DNA from: Martinezella tropici
GTDB lineage: Bacteria; Pseudomonadota; Alphaproteobacteria; Rhizobiales; Rhizobiaceae
Assembly (NCBI GenBank): GCA_000799755.1
Contig: JUHI01000001.1
Location: 744,001-808,000 of the forward strand
DNA: 64,000 bases
Direction of reading: 5' to 3'
Shown: positions 46,280-57,249 of the stretch, one piece after another
Numbering within the stretch: the stretch's first letter is position 1
How the letters are laid out: the number at the start of each line of letters is the position of its first letter
Notes under the pieces: model-generated
Seen by the model: the letters and a program-made list of their open reading frames with translations, nothing else
Databases searched by the model: none
Told to the model about the DNA's origin: nothing
Program-made: the position numbers and the translations under genes

Positions 46280-46301
46280 GCCTACCCAGAAGTGGGTAGG
46301 C
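46280..46301. terminator. Inverted repeat between mctR and the mctP unit
   Basis: GCCTACCC and GGGTAGGC form an 8-bp stem with a six-base loop in the gap between the mctR stop and the DUF3311 start. It may end mctSR transcription or bind MctR. No T tract is present. Confidence 0.5.
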
Positions 46302-46308
46302 GGCGTTA

Positions 46309-46371
46309 GAGCATTTTGTTTCGCTAAGCATTCCGAACGGAAAACCGCTTCGCACTTTTCCTGGAACTGCG
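46309..46371. repeat. Rhizobial intergenic palindromic element, copy 2
   Basis: Imperfect arms GCATTCC and GGAACTGC flank a GGAAAACCGCTTCGCACTTTTCC core, and an AGAGCA motif begins the element. It lies directly after the mctR stop. The core is shared with the copy at 15911-15960. Confidence 0.6.
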
Positions 46372-47013
46372 CTAGCCCGCTGCGGTTGCGATGCCGTGGT
46401 CAAGAGCGTAGCGGATCAGTCCGGCAGTCGTCGTGATAGCAAGCTTCTTCTTCAAATTCTTGCGGTGCGTTTCAGCCGTTGCAGGCGTAATCTGAAGTTC
46501 GTCGGCAATCTCGCGATTGCTCTTGCCTGTCACTATCAAGCCCAGAATACGACGCTCGCGTGGCGTCAGAGGGTCAGCCTCTTTTGGCATCGAGCTCGCC
46601 ACCAATATGTCGCGAACGCCTGACGAGAAATAAGTTCCGCCGGCCGCAACGGTCTCGATGGCGCAGACGACTTCGTCGGTCGAAACGTCCTTGAGGATAT
46701 AGCCGACCGCACCGCGCATGATCGACGAGGAGATGTATTCCCTACTGTCATGCATGGACAGCATCACGATCCGCGTCTCCGGAAGCTCCCGGCGAAAAAG
46801 CTCGATCGCGTCGATGCCGCTCAGCTTGGGCATGTTGATATCCATCAAGGTCACTTGCGGCAGCGTCTGTCGACCGACCTCCAAGCCGACCTGTGCAAGG
46901 TTTGCCGTACCGACCACCTCTATGTGATCGAAGGTCTCCAGCACGGCTTTCAGTCCATCCAGCACCACAGGATGATTGTCGATCAGCAGAACGCTGATCC
47001 TGTCGCTTTTCAT
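46372..47013 (-). CDS. mctR: Response regulator of the NarL/FixJ class, MctR-like
   Basis: A 213-residue regulator. The receiver domain covers about 6-122, with acidic residues near D12, the phospho-acceptor D58 in TLMDINMP and a lysine in GYILKDVS. The LuxR-type helix-turn-helix covers about 148-208 (LTPRERRILGLIVTGKSNREIADELQI). Its start overlaps the kinase stop by four bases (ATGA), so the pair is translated together. By synteny with R. leguminosarum it should activate mctP, which lies just downstream. The regulated promoter is presumably in the 333-bp gap. Confidence 0.87.
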   Translation of the reverse strand: MKSDRISVLLIDNHPVVLDGLKAVLETFDHIEVVGTANLAQVGLEVGRQTLPQVTLMDINMPKLSGIDAIELFRRELPETRIVMLSMHDSREYISSSIMRGAVGYILKDVSTDEVVCAIETVAAGGTYFSSGVRDILVASSMPKEADPLTPRERRILGLIVTGKSNREIADELQITPATAETHRKNLKKKLAITTTAGLIRYALDHGIATAAG

Positions 47014-48386
47014 GCAGCATCCACCTTTGCTCTTGGCGAAGCATTGGCCGATTTTGGCAGCATCGCAATCAGTGTCGTGCCATCGGCCGTGCTTTGAACC
47101 AGAAGCAGGCCGCGGAAATGCGCCATCCGTTCCTGCATGTTCCTGAGCCCGAGCCCGCCCTTGCCGTCTCCAGTACCGTCAAAACCAATACCATTGTCCG
47201 CGATTTTCAAGCGCGCACGCCCCCGCTCGCTCCAGAGCCTGATGGTAAGAGCCGTCGCGCCGGAATGACGTTCGACGTTATTCAAGGCCTCCTGCGCGAC
47301 GCGATAAAGCGCGGTATTGGCTTCTGCTCTCAGCATGGTGGTAAAGCCGATCGCTTCGATCTCGGTTGTGATGCCGGTGCGTTCGGCGAAATTGTTCGCG
47401 AGGGCGGTCAGCGCCGCAGTCAAGCCGAGGTCATCGAGCACGCGGGGGCGAAGATCGTGCGACAGTCGCCTGATGTCCTTGATCGCGCTGTTGAGCGCAT
47501 CAACACCCTTCTCGATCGTCGTGGCAGCATCATCGACATGGTTTCGTACCTTGCGGTTGGCGAGATCCATGACGTAGCGGACGCCGAGGAGATTCTGCGA
47601 CACGCCGTCGTGCAATTCGCGGGCGAGACGCGCGCGCTCCTCCTCCTGCGTATCGATCACTCTTTGAGTCAGCTCCTTAAGCCGGCTATCGGCCATGCGT
47701 CGCTCGCGGAACGTCAGGAACATGCAGGTGGTGAAAACGACCAGAACGGCGGGAACAGCGATCAGGGTGACGACAATGAAGGTTCTTTTTATATTTGCCC
47801 GCATGGCGGCGTTGGCTACGGCGGTCTGGGTGAAAATGTCGTCCAGATAAACACCGGTTCCGACGACCCAGTGCCATTTATCAAGGCCGACCACAAAGGA
47901 AAGCTTATCTGCAACGCGACCGGTGGAAGGCTTCTCCCATTTGTACTGGTGCAGCCCGCCGCCGCCTTTTGCCGTCTTGATGAGTTCCGCTATGACCCTG
48001 TCACCGTCCGGATCGGTCAAATCGAGCCAATTGCGCCCGTTGCGAAATCCCTCGCGCGGATGAACGATGTTGTTCCCATCATAGTCGTAGACAAAAAAGT
48101 AGCCGTCCGGGCCGTAGTCAAGCGACGTCAGGATCGCTGCGACCTTGTCCTTCGCGGCTTGGTCGTCGGGTGCTGCGTCCCGATAAGTCGCCTGGATGGC
48201 CGACACGGCGAGGTCGGTAAGGTTGACGATTTCCGTTTCCTTCGCCTTCAGCATGTTCTGTTCGAAAGTCTCGATATTGCTCTTGGTGAGGTTGGCGGAT
48301 TGCCAAGTGATGAAGGCGGTAATTGCCAGGATCGAAACAACGAGAGGCACGAGCGCAAGCGCGATAATCTGATGGCGTAATGTCAA
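47010..48386 (-). CDS. mctS: Sensor histidine kinase with a periplasmic Cache domain, MctS-like
   Basis: About 458 residues. A first membrane helix (IIALALVPLVVSILAITAF) precedes a periplasmic single Cache domain with DGYFFVYDYDGNNIVHP and GLDKWHWVVGTGVYL, the fold that binds small carboxylates. A second helix follows (VTLIAVPAVLVVFTTCMF), then a HisKA_3 domain with the phospho-histidine in RELHDGVSQNLLG and an ATPase domain ending DNGIGFDG and GLGLRNM. The start is TTG at 48386, supported by GGGGAGGGG eight bases upstream; a TTG at 48419 is possible. A ligand such as pyruvate or lactate fits the neighbouring transporter. Confidence 0.87.
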   Translation of the reverse strand: MTLRHQIIALALVPLVVSILAITAFITWQSANLTKSNIETFEQNMLKAKETEIVNLTDLAVSAIQATYRDAAPDDQAAKDKVAAILTSLDYGPDGYFFVYDYDGNNIVHPREGFRNGRNWLDLTDPDGDRVIAELIKTAKGGGGLHQYKWEKPSTGRVADKLSFVVGLDKWHWVVGTGVYLDDIFTQTAVANAAMRANIKRTFIVVTLIAVPAVLVVFTTCMFLTFRERRMADSRLKELTQRVIDTQEEERARLARELHDGVSQNLLGVRYVMDLANRKVRNHVDDAATTIEKGVDALNSAIKDIRRLSHDLRPRVLDDLGLTAALTALANNFAERTGITTEIEAIGFTTMLRAEANTALYRVAQEALNNVERHSGATALTIRLWSERGRARLKIADNGIGFDGTGDGKGGLGLRNMQERMAHFRGLLLVQSTADGTTLIAMLPKSANASPRAKVDAA

Positions 48387-48597
48387 CGATTGCCCCTCCC
48401 CAGAACCGGCGGGGAACAATGACCCTTGTCGGACATGAATTCAACAGCTTGTCGGCAGCCTGGATCAAGCCACACGATTATCAGCCGGTCGCGTCACCGA
48501 ATTGGCCTGACATCACCGGATTATCCTACGGGACGGCGGGCTGGGGGCAAAACATGCTGTAGCACCAAAAACCTTAGCTACCCAACCCTTGGGGATA

Positions 48598-49581
48598 TCA
48601 GTCGAAGGCGATGATGCGATCGAGATCGCCAAGCGGCTGGACGCCGGCGAGCAGCGCGCGCGCTTCATCCTCATCCTTGCGGATCTGCGCGACCAGCGGG
48701 TCCAGACCATCGAACTTCAACTCCGGACGGAGATAGCCGAAGAAGGACACCGAACAGATCTGGCCGTAGAGATCGCCGCTGAAATCGAAAACGAAGGTCT
48801 CGAGCAGCGGCGCACCATTGTCCGTGACCGTAGGGCGACGTCCGTAGCTGGCGACGGCATCGCGAATGACGCCATCGGCCGCGCGGAAGCGCACGGCATA
48901 GATGCCGGCCTTCAGTGATATCTCGGGCGGAAGCTGCATGTTGGCCGTGGGGAAGCCGAGCGTGCGGCCGAGCTTCTCGCCGCCGATGATCGGCGCCTCG
49001 ACAGTATAGCGATATCCAAGAAGGCCGGCTGCCTGCGCCACCTCGCCGTCCGCCAGGAGCGCGCGGATGCGGCTCGACGAAATAACCTCGGTATTCTCGT
49101 CGCGGAAGGCATCGATCAGCGTGACGCCGAAGCCGTTATGGCTGCCGGCATTCATCAGGAATGCCGGGCCGCCCTGGCGGTCGTGGCCGAAATGGAAATC
49201 GAAACCGGTGACGACTTCGGAAGCGTGTAGCCAGTCGATCAGGATCGAATGGACGAATTCATCCGCCGAACGCTGCGAAAAGGCGCGATCAAACGGGTAT
49301 TCGATGACGGCGTTGAAGCCGAGCGCTTCCAGGAGGCGCGCCCTCAGCGGTGCCGGCGTCAGGCGGAAGACTGGCTGGTCGGGCTTGAAGACGGTGCGCG
49401 GATGCGGCTCGAACGTCAGCAATAGCGCGGGAATGCCGCGCTCCCTGGCGATCTCCAACGCACGCGTCAGCACAGACTGGTGGCCGCGATGCACGCCATC
49501 GAAATTGCCGATGGCGACCACGCCGCCTTTTAGGGCATCGGGAAGCGGTTCACGGGTTTCGTTGCGATGGAAAACGGTCAT
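48598..49581 (-). CDS. ribF: Bifunctional riboflavin kinase/FAD synthetase
   Basis: A 327-residue enzyme making FMN and then FAD. The N-terminal adenylyltransferase domain has GNFDGVHRGHQ (25-35) with H31 and H34, and the later SSSRIRALLADGEV segment. The C-terminal riboflavin kinase domain has LGFPTANMQ and the metal-binding ThrAla residues. Length is normal. It is 15 bp downstream of the HAD gene on the same strand, so both are likely expressed together. No FMN riboswitch is seen upstream. Confidence 0.95.
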   Translation of the reverse strand: MTVFHRNETREPLPDALKGGVVAIGNFDGVHRGHQSVLTRALEIARERGIPALLLTFEPHPRTVFKPDQPVFRLTPAPLRARLLEALGFNAVIEYPFDRAFSQRSADEFVHSILIDWLHASEVVTGFDFHFGHDRQGGPAFLMNAGSHNGFGVTLIDAFRDENTEVISSSRIRALLADGEVAQAAGLLGYRYTVEAPIIGGEKLGRTLGFPTANMQLPPEISLKAGIYAVRFRAADGVIRDAVASYGRRPTVTDNGAPLLETFVFDFSGDLYGQICSVSFFGYLRPELKFDGLDPLVAQIRKDEDEARALLAGVQPLGDLDRIIAFD

Positions 49582-49596
49582 CGTCCGCCACTCTCC

Positions 49597-50445
49597 TCAG
49601 GCAAGGCGCGGCATCCACCACTTCGGCGAAGCCTGTTCCCGCGCCAGGAAGGCGCCGAGAGCGGCCTCGTCCGTATGCCCGTCGACGACATATTCGCGAG
49701 CGTGGATGCCATGGCTGATATAAAGAAGATCGAGACCATAATCGAGCGCACCGCGCACGTCGGTCGGCATACCATCGCCGATCGCCAACACGCGCGACAA
49801 CGGAAACTCGTTCTTCACCTCGCGGGCTGCGGCGATTGCCGCATCGTAGATCGGCTGGTGCGGCTTGCCGGCGATGCGCGTCTGGCCACCGAGCCGCTCG
49901 TAATAGGCTGCCATGGCACCGGCGCAGGGGATCATGCGGTGGCCGCGCTCGACCACGAGATCCGGATTGGCGCAAATGAGTGGCACGTCGCGGGCAGACC
50001 ACGCCATCAGCATATTCGTATAGTCTTCGGGCGTTTCGGTTTCGTCATCGAAGAAGCCGGTGCAGACGATGCTTTCAGCTTCGCCGGCCTCGACGCGCTG
50101 AACGTCGAGCCCTTCGAGGATGCCGATATCGCGCTCCGGCCCGAGCAGGAACACCTTCTTCGGTCCCTCGGCGATCAGCTTGCGGGTGACATCGCCCGAC
50201 GTGACGATCCGGTCATAGGCACTGTCGGGAACACCGATCGCCCGCAACTGCTCGACAACACGCGGAGCGACACGTGGAGAGTTGGTGATGAGGACGACCG
50301 CCAGGCCTTCGGCGCGGGCCGCTTCAAGGGCAACCGAGGACTCTCCGTAGGCGGTGACGCCGTTATGAAGCACGCCCCAGACGTCGCAAAGCGCCACATC
50401 ATACAGTCCGCCGATGTCGCGAAAGCTCTCGATCCGTTTGCCCAT
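49597..50445 (-). CDS. HAD-type hydrolase of the TIGR01459 class
   Basis: A 282-residue class IIA HAD protein, similar to the NagD/PGP group. The nucleophile motif is VALCDVWGVLHNG (D18 and so on), followed by the serine or threonine motif in VLITNSPR, a large C2-type cap, and IGDGMPTDVRGALDYGLD as motif IV. The alphaproteobacterial TIGR01459 family has unknown substrate. In rhizobia the gene usually precedes ribF, as here. Possible roles include removal of a phosphate from flavin intermediates, but this is not shown. Confidence 0.88.
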   Translation of the reverse strand: MGKRIESFRDIGGLYDVALCDVWGVLHNGVTAYGESSVALEAARAEGLAVVLITNSPRVAPRVVEQLRAIGVPDSAYDRIVTSGDVTRKLIAEGPKKVFLLGPERDIGILEGLDVQRVEAGEAESIVCTGFFDDETETPEDYTNMLMAWSARDVPLICANPDLVVERGHRMIPCAGAMAAYYERLGGQTRIAGKPHQPIYDAAIAAAREVKNEFPLSRVLAIGDGMPTDVRGALDYGLDLLYISHGIHAREYVVDGHTDEAALGAFLAREQASPKWWMPRLA

Positions 50446-50747
50446 GCCATCCTCACGCTGAATAAATCAACGGCTGACATTGCAAACCGGCCGACAAATT
50501 ACAAGAGCGGCGCACAAGGTTTTTGCGCCGCACAAGGCCTGGAGAAAAGACGTTGTCAACGCCGACAAGCGGCGGAATGCGGTGACGGAAGCACCGGGAC
50601 GATGACTGGGCAATGGCATTGGCGCGCGCTTCCGCGCGCAATCAAAATGAGGGAGTTTTCGCAACCACATGCCACGCAACGCCGCTATGGGCATTAATCA
50701 TCCTCAAAACAAGCCGTAGCGCGCCGCAAAAAATTCACAGTGCTGTT

Positions 50748-50777
50748 CTTGACTCGTCCGGAAGCCACCCCTAAATC
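50748..50777 (+). promoter_or_regulatory. groESL heat-shock promoter
   Basis: CTTGAC begins at 50748. TAAATC at 50772-50777 lies 17 bases from TTGACT, and CCCCTAAAT just before it resembles the -10 of RpoH promoters. Sigma-70 and RpoH promoters probably overlap. Confidence 0.7.
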
Positions 50778-50784
50778 ACCGTCG

Positions 50785-50811
50785 CTAGCACTCGCAGTGG
50801 ATGAGTGCTAA
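50785..50811. promoter_or_regulatory. CIRCE operator for HrcA
   Basis: CTAGCACTC-N9-GAGTGCTAA matches the CIRCE consensus TTAGCACTC-N9-GAGTGCTAA at all but the first base. It lies just after the groESL promoter and 60 bases before groES, so HrcA should repress the operon at normal temperature. Confidence 0.95.
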
Positions 50812-50870
50812 CAAAGTCCATACGGATCCCCCGCTGATCCGTGAATGTCATTTGATCGAGGGATTAGACA

Positions 50871-51167
50871 ATGGCAAGCACCAATTTCCGCCCCCTTCAT
50901 GACCGTGTCGTCGTTCGTCGCGTCGAGTCGGAAGAAAAGACCAAGGGTGGCATCATCATTCCCGATACCGCCAAGGAAAAGCCGCAGGAAGGCGAAATCG
51001 TCGCCGTCGGTTCCGGCGCTCGTGACGAGTCCGGCAAGGTCGTAGCACTCGACGTCAAGGTTGGCGATCGCGTTCTGTTCGGCAAGTGGTCGGGCACCGA
51101 AGTCAAGCTCAACGGCGAAGACCTTCTGATCATGAAGGAAGCCGACATCATGGGCATCATCGGCTAA
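50871..51167 (+). CDS. groES: Co-chaperonin GroES
   Basis: A 98-residue GroES with the family features [14 protein letters not shown] at the start, the mobile loop around [19 protein letters not shown], and [28 protein letters not shown]. It caps the GroEL folding chamber. It is preceded by a CIRCE element and followed 74 bp later by groEL in one operon. Rhizobia often carry several groESL copies; CIRCE control is characteristic of the main heat-inducible chromosomal copy, by family knowledge. Confidence 0.98.
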   Translation: MASTNFRPLHDRVVVRRVESEEKTKGGIIIPDTAKEKPQEGEIVAVGSGARDESGKVVALDVKVGDRVLFGKWSGTEVKLNGEDLLIMKEADIMGIIG

Positions 51168-51208
51168 TTCAGCCGGTTCCCTTTTCCGATACAGCTGACG
51201 GGCCTTAA

Positions 51209-52990
<1,782 letters not shown>

Positions 52991-53040
52991 GGGCCTTAGC
53001 CTTATTACGATTGCTCAATCCGACATCCGGAATTGACGAA

Positions 53041-53065
53041 GGGCGGCCCTCGGGTCGCCCTTTTT
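53041..53065 (+). terminator. groESL terminator
   Basis: GGGCGGCC and GGTCGCCC pair over eight bases (one G-U) with a four-base loop, followed by TTTTT. It ends the groESL transcript about 160 bases after the groEL stop. The rest of the spacer up to 53423 shows no certain gene. Confidence 0.88.
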
Positions 53066-53423
53066 AATTGTCCCGAAGTGATACGAACGCAACTCTGGCA
53101 AGACTTCATCGTGTTGCGAATTTTGCAACTTGCCCATTGCTGTTTTCAAAAAAGCCCCTATAACTCGCAGCGCAGCGATTTTGGAGAGTTAGCTGCAATA
53201 CACGTAATCTTTACTTCTTTTGGACAGGATTAACCTGCGGCTTGGCATGATCATGACCTTGGGCGCTGGTGCTGTCCGGATTTATTACTTGAAATGACTT
53301 CATAGACTGGAGCGCCGTCCCTAAGAGCATTGTCGACAGCGGATCGGCGGAGATACATCTCTGCCTGTGTGCGGCGACGCGAGATGCAGGGAGACCTTCC
53401 ATCCGGAGAGATAAGGAATTGAA

Positions 53424-53912
53424 GTGAAGCGCGCGGGGGGACCATGCGCTCATGTGGGGATCATCTTGTTCAAGATTGCCAAGGCCAATTTTTCGGCACC
53501 ATTTGCACCCGGCTCGCTGGAGTTCGACGGTCACGACCCCGATCTCCTGGCGCAATTCTGCGTTTCCGAGGGATGGACGGGCGATCTTTCAAGCGGCATC
53601 ATCAAGCTCGGTCAATGGAGTACGATGCTGCACGGGCTGACCTCCTCGGAATGCGGATTGTTGAGCCTGATGCACTGCTACGACCTGCACGATCGCGTGC
53701 GTATCCTCGACCTTTTCGAGCAGGCCGCGACCGCCAACTCCTCCTTCTGCTATTCCTCGACAACGTTTGGCGCCGGCGGCCATCGCCAGCCGGTCTTCTG
53801 CGTCGGCGAATCCGTTGCCGCGGACAAGCACCATGCCGGCAGCATGGTGGGCGTCTTCCTGTTTCCGCGCTTCAAGCTGGAGCCGGGCAGCCAACTCGCC
53901 ACCCGGCAGTAA
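53424..53912 (+). CDS. Small PAS-like protein of uncertain function
   Basis: A frame of up to 162 residues. From about residue 15 it reads like one alpha/beta domain: LFKIAKANFSAPFAPGSLEFDG, then SLMHCYDLHDRVRILDLFEQAA, then a terminal segment HRQPVFCVGES that resembles the last strands of a PAS fold. No output domain is present. The start is unsure: GTG at 53424 is the longest, and TTG at 53466, after GGGG, may be better. It lies alone downstream of groEL, convergent with the GST gene. I cannot name a family with confidence. Confidence 0.6.
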   Translation: MKRAGGPCAHVGIILFKIAKANFSAPFAPGSLEFDGHDPDLLAQFCVSEGWTGDLSSGIIKLGQWSTMLHGLTSSECGLLSLMHCYDLHDRVRILDLFEQAATANSSFCYSSTTFGAGGHRQPVFCVGESVAADKHHAGSMVGVFLFPRFKLEPGSQLATRQ

Positions 53913-53990
53913 ACGACTGCTAGCTGTGACCGGGCACATGAACACGACGGACCGTGAGCCCGCCTGACCTGCCGAGCCGTGAAGAAACAA

Positions 53991-54698
53991 TCAATCCCGC
54001 TTCGGAATGCTTAGGCCCCGTTGACTTGCCGGGCGCGCAAGGGCGCGCTCCAGCCACGCCATGACCGAGGGGAAGCTTTCGAATTCCAGCAGCTCACGGC
54101 CGCCATAGAAAACATCGACGCCGCGAACCCAGGGGAAAGTCGTGATGTCCGCTATGGTATACTCATCGCCCATGATCCACTGACGTCCCTTCAGGCGCTC
54201 TTCGAGCACACCGAGCAGGCGCTTGCCCTCATCGCGATAGCGCTCGACCGGATAGGAATTGTTGGCGACTTTCTCAGCCGCAAATTTGAAGAAGTGACCG
54301 AACTGGCCGAACATCGGGCCGATGCCAGCCATCTGGAAGAAGACCCATTCCAGCGTCTCGTAACGACCGGCGGCATCGCCCGGCATGAGCTTGCCGGTCT
54401 TTTCCGCGAGATAGACCAGGATCGCGCCCGATTCGAACAGGCCGATCGGTTTGCCGTCGGGACCAATCGGATCGATGATCGCGGGAATGCGCCCATTCGG
54501 GTTCAGCGACAGGAATTCCGGCGACTTCTGGTCGTTGGTACTGAAGGAAACCAGATGGGGCTCATAAGCCAGACCGAGCTCCTCCAGCGCGATCGAAACC
54601 TTGACGCCATTCGGGGTCGGCAGCGAATAGAGCTGGATAATGTCCGGATTGCTGGCAGGCCAGCGCTTCGTGATCGGAAAGGATGAGAGATCGGCCAT
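53991..54698 (-). CDS. Glutathione S-transferase family protein
   Basis: A 235-residue GST resembling the YfcG/YghU (nu-class) type. The thioredoxin-like N-terminal domain includes IQLYSLPTPNGVKVSIALEEL, NPNGRIPAIIDP and the glutathione-binding FESGAILVYLAEKTG; the rest is the all-helical domain. Asn near the start (TPNGVK) is the usual active residue in this type. Such enzymes reduce disulfides or peroxides using glutathione. It is divergent from a DoxX gene with 214 bp between, suggesting a shared response to oxidative or thiol stress, by inference. Confidence 0.9.
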   Translation of the reverse strand: MADLSSFPITKRWPASNPDIIQLYSLPTPNGVKVSIALEELGLAYEPHLVSFSTNDQKSPEFLSLNPNGRIPAIIDPIGPDGKPIGLFESGAILVYLAEKTGKLMPGDAAGRYETLEWVFFQMAGIGPMFGQFGHFFKFAAEKVANNSYPVERYRDEGKRLLGVLEERLKGRQWIMGDEYTIADITTFPWVRGVDVFYGGRELLEFESFPSVMAWLERALARPASQRGLSIPKRD

Positions 54699-54912
54699 GG
54701 GCTTGCTCCTGAAGGCTATGATTTGGCGACTGATTTGGCGTCACCATAGCCGATATGAAATCGATGGGAAGAGCGTTCGGGTGCCGTCACTGTTCAATGA
54801 TTGTGAACTAATTGTGCGCAGTTGTTTATCTTTTCAACTCATCAAAAATCACGAATATCTGTCTCCAGAAATTGTCGTCACCCGACCAGAACCCAATTCA
54901 CCGGAGACTGTC

Positions 54913-55356
54913 ATGTCCAATACCAATAACATCATCATTCTCGTGGCGCGCATCCTGCTGGCCTTCATGTTCATCTTCGCCGGCTTCGGCAAGTTGACCG
55001 ATCCGGCCGGCACCGCTGGCATGATCGCCGGCGCAGGAATGCCTGCAGCAACGCTGCTCACCTACCTTGCCGGCACGTTTGAATTCGTCACCGGCGTCTG
55101 CGTGCTGATCGGCTTCCAGGTCCGCATCGTCGGCTGGCTGCTTGCCGCATTCTGTGTCTTCACCGGCGTTATCTTCCACCTGCCGACGGTCAACGTTCCG
55201 GACTTCCCGGCTGCCGCCAACGGCTGGATCAACGGCCTGAACTTCGTGAACTTCCTGAAGAACATCACGCTGGCTGGCGCCTACATCATGCTCGCCACCA
55301 ACGGCGCAGGCATCTACTCGGTCGACGCACGCCGCGGCGCTTACGCTGCAGCCTGA
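54913..55356 (+). CDS. DoxX-family membrane protein
   Basis: A 147-residue protein with four membrane helices. The N-terminal helix ends LLAFMFIFAGFGKLTDPAGTAG, the DoxX signature, and later helices include TLLTYLAGTFEFVTGVCVLIGFQVRI. DoxX members act in quinone-linked redox or stress defence in the inner membrane. The ATG at 54913 gives the expected N-terminus. It is divergent from the GST gene. A strong terminator shared with hisG follows. Confidence 0.9.
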   Translation: MSNTNNIIILVARILLAFMFIFAGFGKLTDPAGTAGMIAGAGMPAATLLTYLAGTFEFVTGVCVLIGFQVRIVGWLLAAFCVFTGVIFHLPTVNVPDFPAAANGWINGLNFVNFLKNITLAGAYIMLATNGAGIYSVDARRGAYAAA

Positions 55357-55378
55357 TCGGTATATAACCTCCCAAGGC

Positions 55379-55413
55379 AAAAAAGCCCGTCGGAATTCCG
55401 ACGGGCTTTTTTT
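55379..55413. terminator. Bidirectional terminator between doxX and hisG
   Basis: GCCCGTCGG and CCGACGGGC (with central AATT) form a palindrome flanked by A6 on the left and T7 on the right. It serves both the rightward DoxX and leftward hisG transcripts, and lies 23 bases from each stop approximately. Confidence 0.93.
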
Positions 55414-55435
55414 ACATGAACAGGAACCTGAAAAA

Positions 55436-56131
55436 TCAGAGTGCGCTGCGAACCGCCGAAATAATGCGCTCGACCATCGGATCACCCTCGTGGCTTTCCT
55501 TGCGGGCGCGCACCAGACAAGCCTCCGAGCGCAGGATGATGCCATCCGACAGGATCTTCAGGTGGTTCGCCCGCAAGGTCGAGCCCGTCGAGGTGATATC
55601 GACGATGATATCGGCAGAACCGGCCGCCGGCGCCCCTTCGGTAGCCCCGAGGCTCTCGACGATGCGGTAGAGCTGGATGCCGTGCTGGCTGGAGAAGAAC
55701 TGCTGCGTCAGCCGCCAGTATTTGGTGGCAACCGTCAGCCGGTGCCCATGACGGGCGCGAAAATCGGCCGCGACATCGCCGAGGTCGGCCATGGTGTCGA
55801 CATCGAGCCAGATTTCCGGCACGGCGACGACGACATCGGCATGACCGAAACCGAGCCTTGCACAGAATTCGACGCGGCGATCGGCCTCCGCCATGCCCTC
55901 GCGCACGAGGTCTTCGCCGGTAATGCCGAAATCGACACTGCCATTGCCGATCTCGCGGGAGATTTCCGAGGCCGACAGGAAGGCGATTTCAACACCATCC
56001 CAGCCCTCGACACGACCGCGATAGGAGCGGTCGTTGCCGACAGCGACGATGGGCATGCCGGCACGCTCGAAAACGGCCGAGCAATCGTCCTTCATCCGGC
56101 CCTTGGAGGGTAAAGCAATGGTGATGGTCAT
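55436..56131 (-). CDS. hisG: ATP phosphoribosyltransferase catalytic subunit (short form)
   Basis: First enzyme of histidine synthesis, joining ATP and PRPP. The 231-residue protein lacks the C-terminal regulatory domain of long HisG, so it is the HisG-S form that needs His[13 protein letters not shown] at the start and the PRPP-binding [19 protein letters not shown] region are typical. Its ATG overlaps the hisZ stop (TGATG), so the subunits are made in equal amounts. The ATG at 56131 is preferred over the upstream one at 56167, which lies inside hisZ. The bidirectional terminator follows. Confidence 0.96.
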   Translation of the reverse strand: MTITIALPSKGRMKDDCSAVFERAGMPIVAVGNDRSYRGRVEGWDGVEIAFLSASEISREIGNGSVDFGITGEDLVREGMAEADRRVEFCARLGFGHADVVVAVPEIWLDVDTMADLGDVAADFRARHGHRLTVATKYWRLTQQFFSSQHGIQLYRIVESLGATEGAPAAGSADIIVDITSTGSTLRANHLKILSDGIILRSEACLVRARKESHEGDPMVERIISAVRSAL

Positions 56132-57249
56132 CAGGCGGCCCTCGCATTTTCGATCCGATCGAGCCAAAGCGCAAAACCGACGGCCGGGATATGATCCTTG
56201 GCGCCGAGCAGTGTCATCAGCCGGTCGAAACGGCCGCCGCCGGCAAGCACCGCGCTCGATCCCTGCACCGTCACCTCGAAGACGAGACCGGTATAGTAAT
56301 CGAGGGGGCGGCCGAAGGCGGCGCGATAATCTATCTTCGCGGCGTCGACGCCAGCCTTGACCAAGGCTGCGACACGGGCATCGAAGCTTTCCAATGCCTT
56401 GCCCAGCTTCAGGCCTGCCGCATCGGCAAAGCCGGCGAGCGCGGCTGAGGCATCCGCCAGCGGCACGCTCAAGGACAGGAATTCCTCCAATACGAGGAAT
56501 GCCGCGTCATCGAGCCGGGTTTCCGACAGCACCAGCTTCTCGCGGAGACGGCGGGCGATTTCCTGCGGCGAGCGGCTGGCATTGGTGGAATAGCCGGTTG
56601 CCTGCATGGTCGCGTCGATATGCCTGATCAGCCCCTGCTCATCGCCACGATTGAGAAAATCGAGCACATGGGAATCAAGCCCCGTGACCGGCTGCGGGCT
56701 TGCGAGGCGCGCCAGCAGGGCTTCGAGCTGCATCATATTGCCGAAGGCGTGGATCAACCGCTTCTGCCAGCCCGACGGCAGGCCGAGCGCCTGTACCACG
56801 GCCTCGAACACGGCCTGATCGCCAAGCGTGACCGAGAGCGGCTTGCCGGGGACCAAACGGTTCAGAATGCCGATGGCATCGCCAATGGCGCGGGCGTCGG
56901 CGCTGGCCGTATCGCCATCGCCCAGATCCTCGATCCCGGCCTGATAGAACTCATGACCGCCTTCGCGGCGCTGGCGAAAGATCTCGCCAAGATAGGAATA
57001 GCGCTTCGGCGTGCCGGTGGCGGTTTCGATATGGCGCAGGCAGACCGGAATGGTGAATTCCGGACGCAGGCACAAGCTGGCGCCGGTTTCGCTCTCGGTC
57101 ATGAAGATGCGCCGGCGAAGATCCTCACCGGCCATGTCCAGAAAGGGTTCGGCCGGCTGGATGATGGGCGTATCCACCCTCTCCGTCCCGCGGAGGGTAA
57201 ACTCATCCAGCAGATCGGCAGCGAAATCCGGGAGGTTGATCAGGGGCAT
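56131..57249 (-). CDS. hisZ: ATP phosphoribosyltransferase regulatory subunit HisZ
   Basis: A 372-residue paralogue of histidyl-tRNA synthetase without aminoacylation activity. It binds HisG-S and confers activity and histidine feedback. Class II synthetase traces are visible: [13 protein letters not shown] (motif 2 region) and [16 protein letters not shown] with GGGRFDRLM (motif 3 area). Its stop overlaps hisG by one base and its own start overlaps the hisS stop in the same way, so hisS-hisZ-hisG is a tightly coupled three-gene unit. No anticodon-binding domain is present, as expected. Confidence 0.95.
   Translation of the reverse strand: MPLINLPDFAADLLDEFTLRGTERVDTPIIQPAEPFLDMAGEDLRRRIFMTESETGASLCLRPEFTIPVCLRHIETATGTPKRYSYLGEIFRQRREGGHEFYQAGIEDLGDGDTASADARAIGDAIGILNRLVPGKPLSVTLGDQAVFEAVVQALGLPSGWQKRLIHAFGNMMQLEALLARLASPQPVTGLDSHVLDFLNRGDEQGLIRHIDATMQATGYSTNASRSPQEIARRLREKLVLSETRLDDAAFLVLEEFLSLSVPLADASAALAGFADAAGLKLGKALESFDARVAALVKAGVDAAKIDYRAAFGRPLDYYTGLVFEVTVQGSSAVLAGGGRFDRLMTLLGAKDHIPAVGFALWLDRIENARAA

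Noticed and set aside
53211..53555. Minus-strand frames of 114 and 64 codons next to the PAS-like gene
   Set aside because: They overlap the better plus-strand gene, show no codon bias or domain, and have no clear ribosome-binding site.
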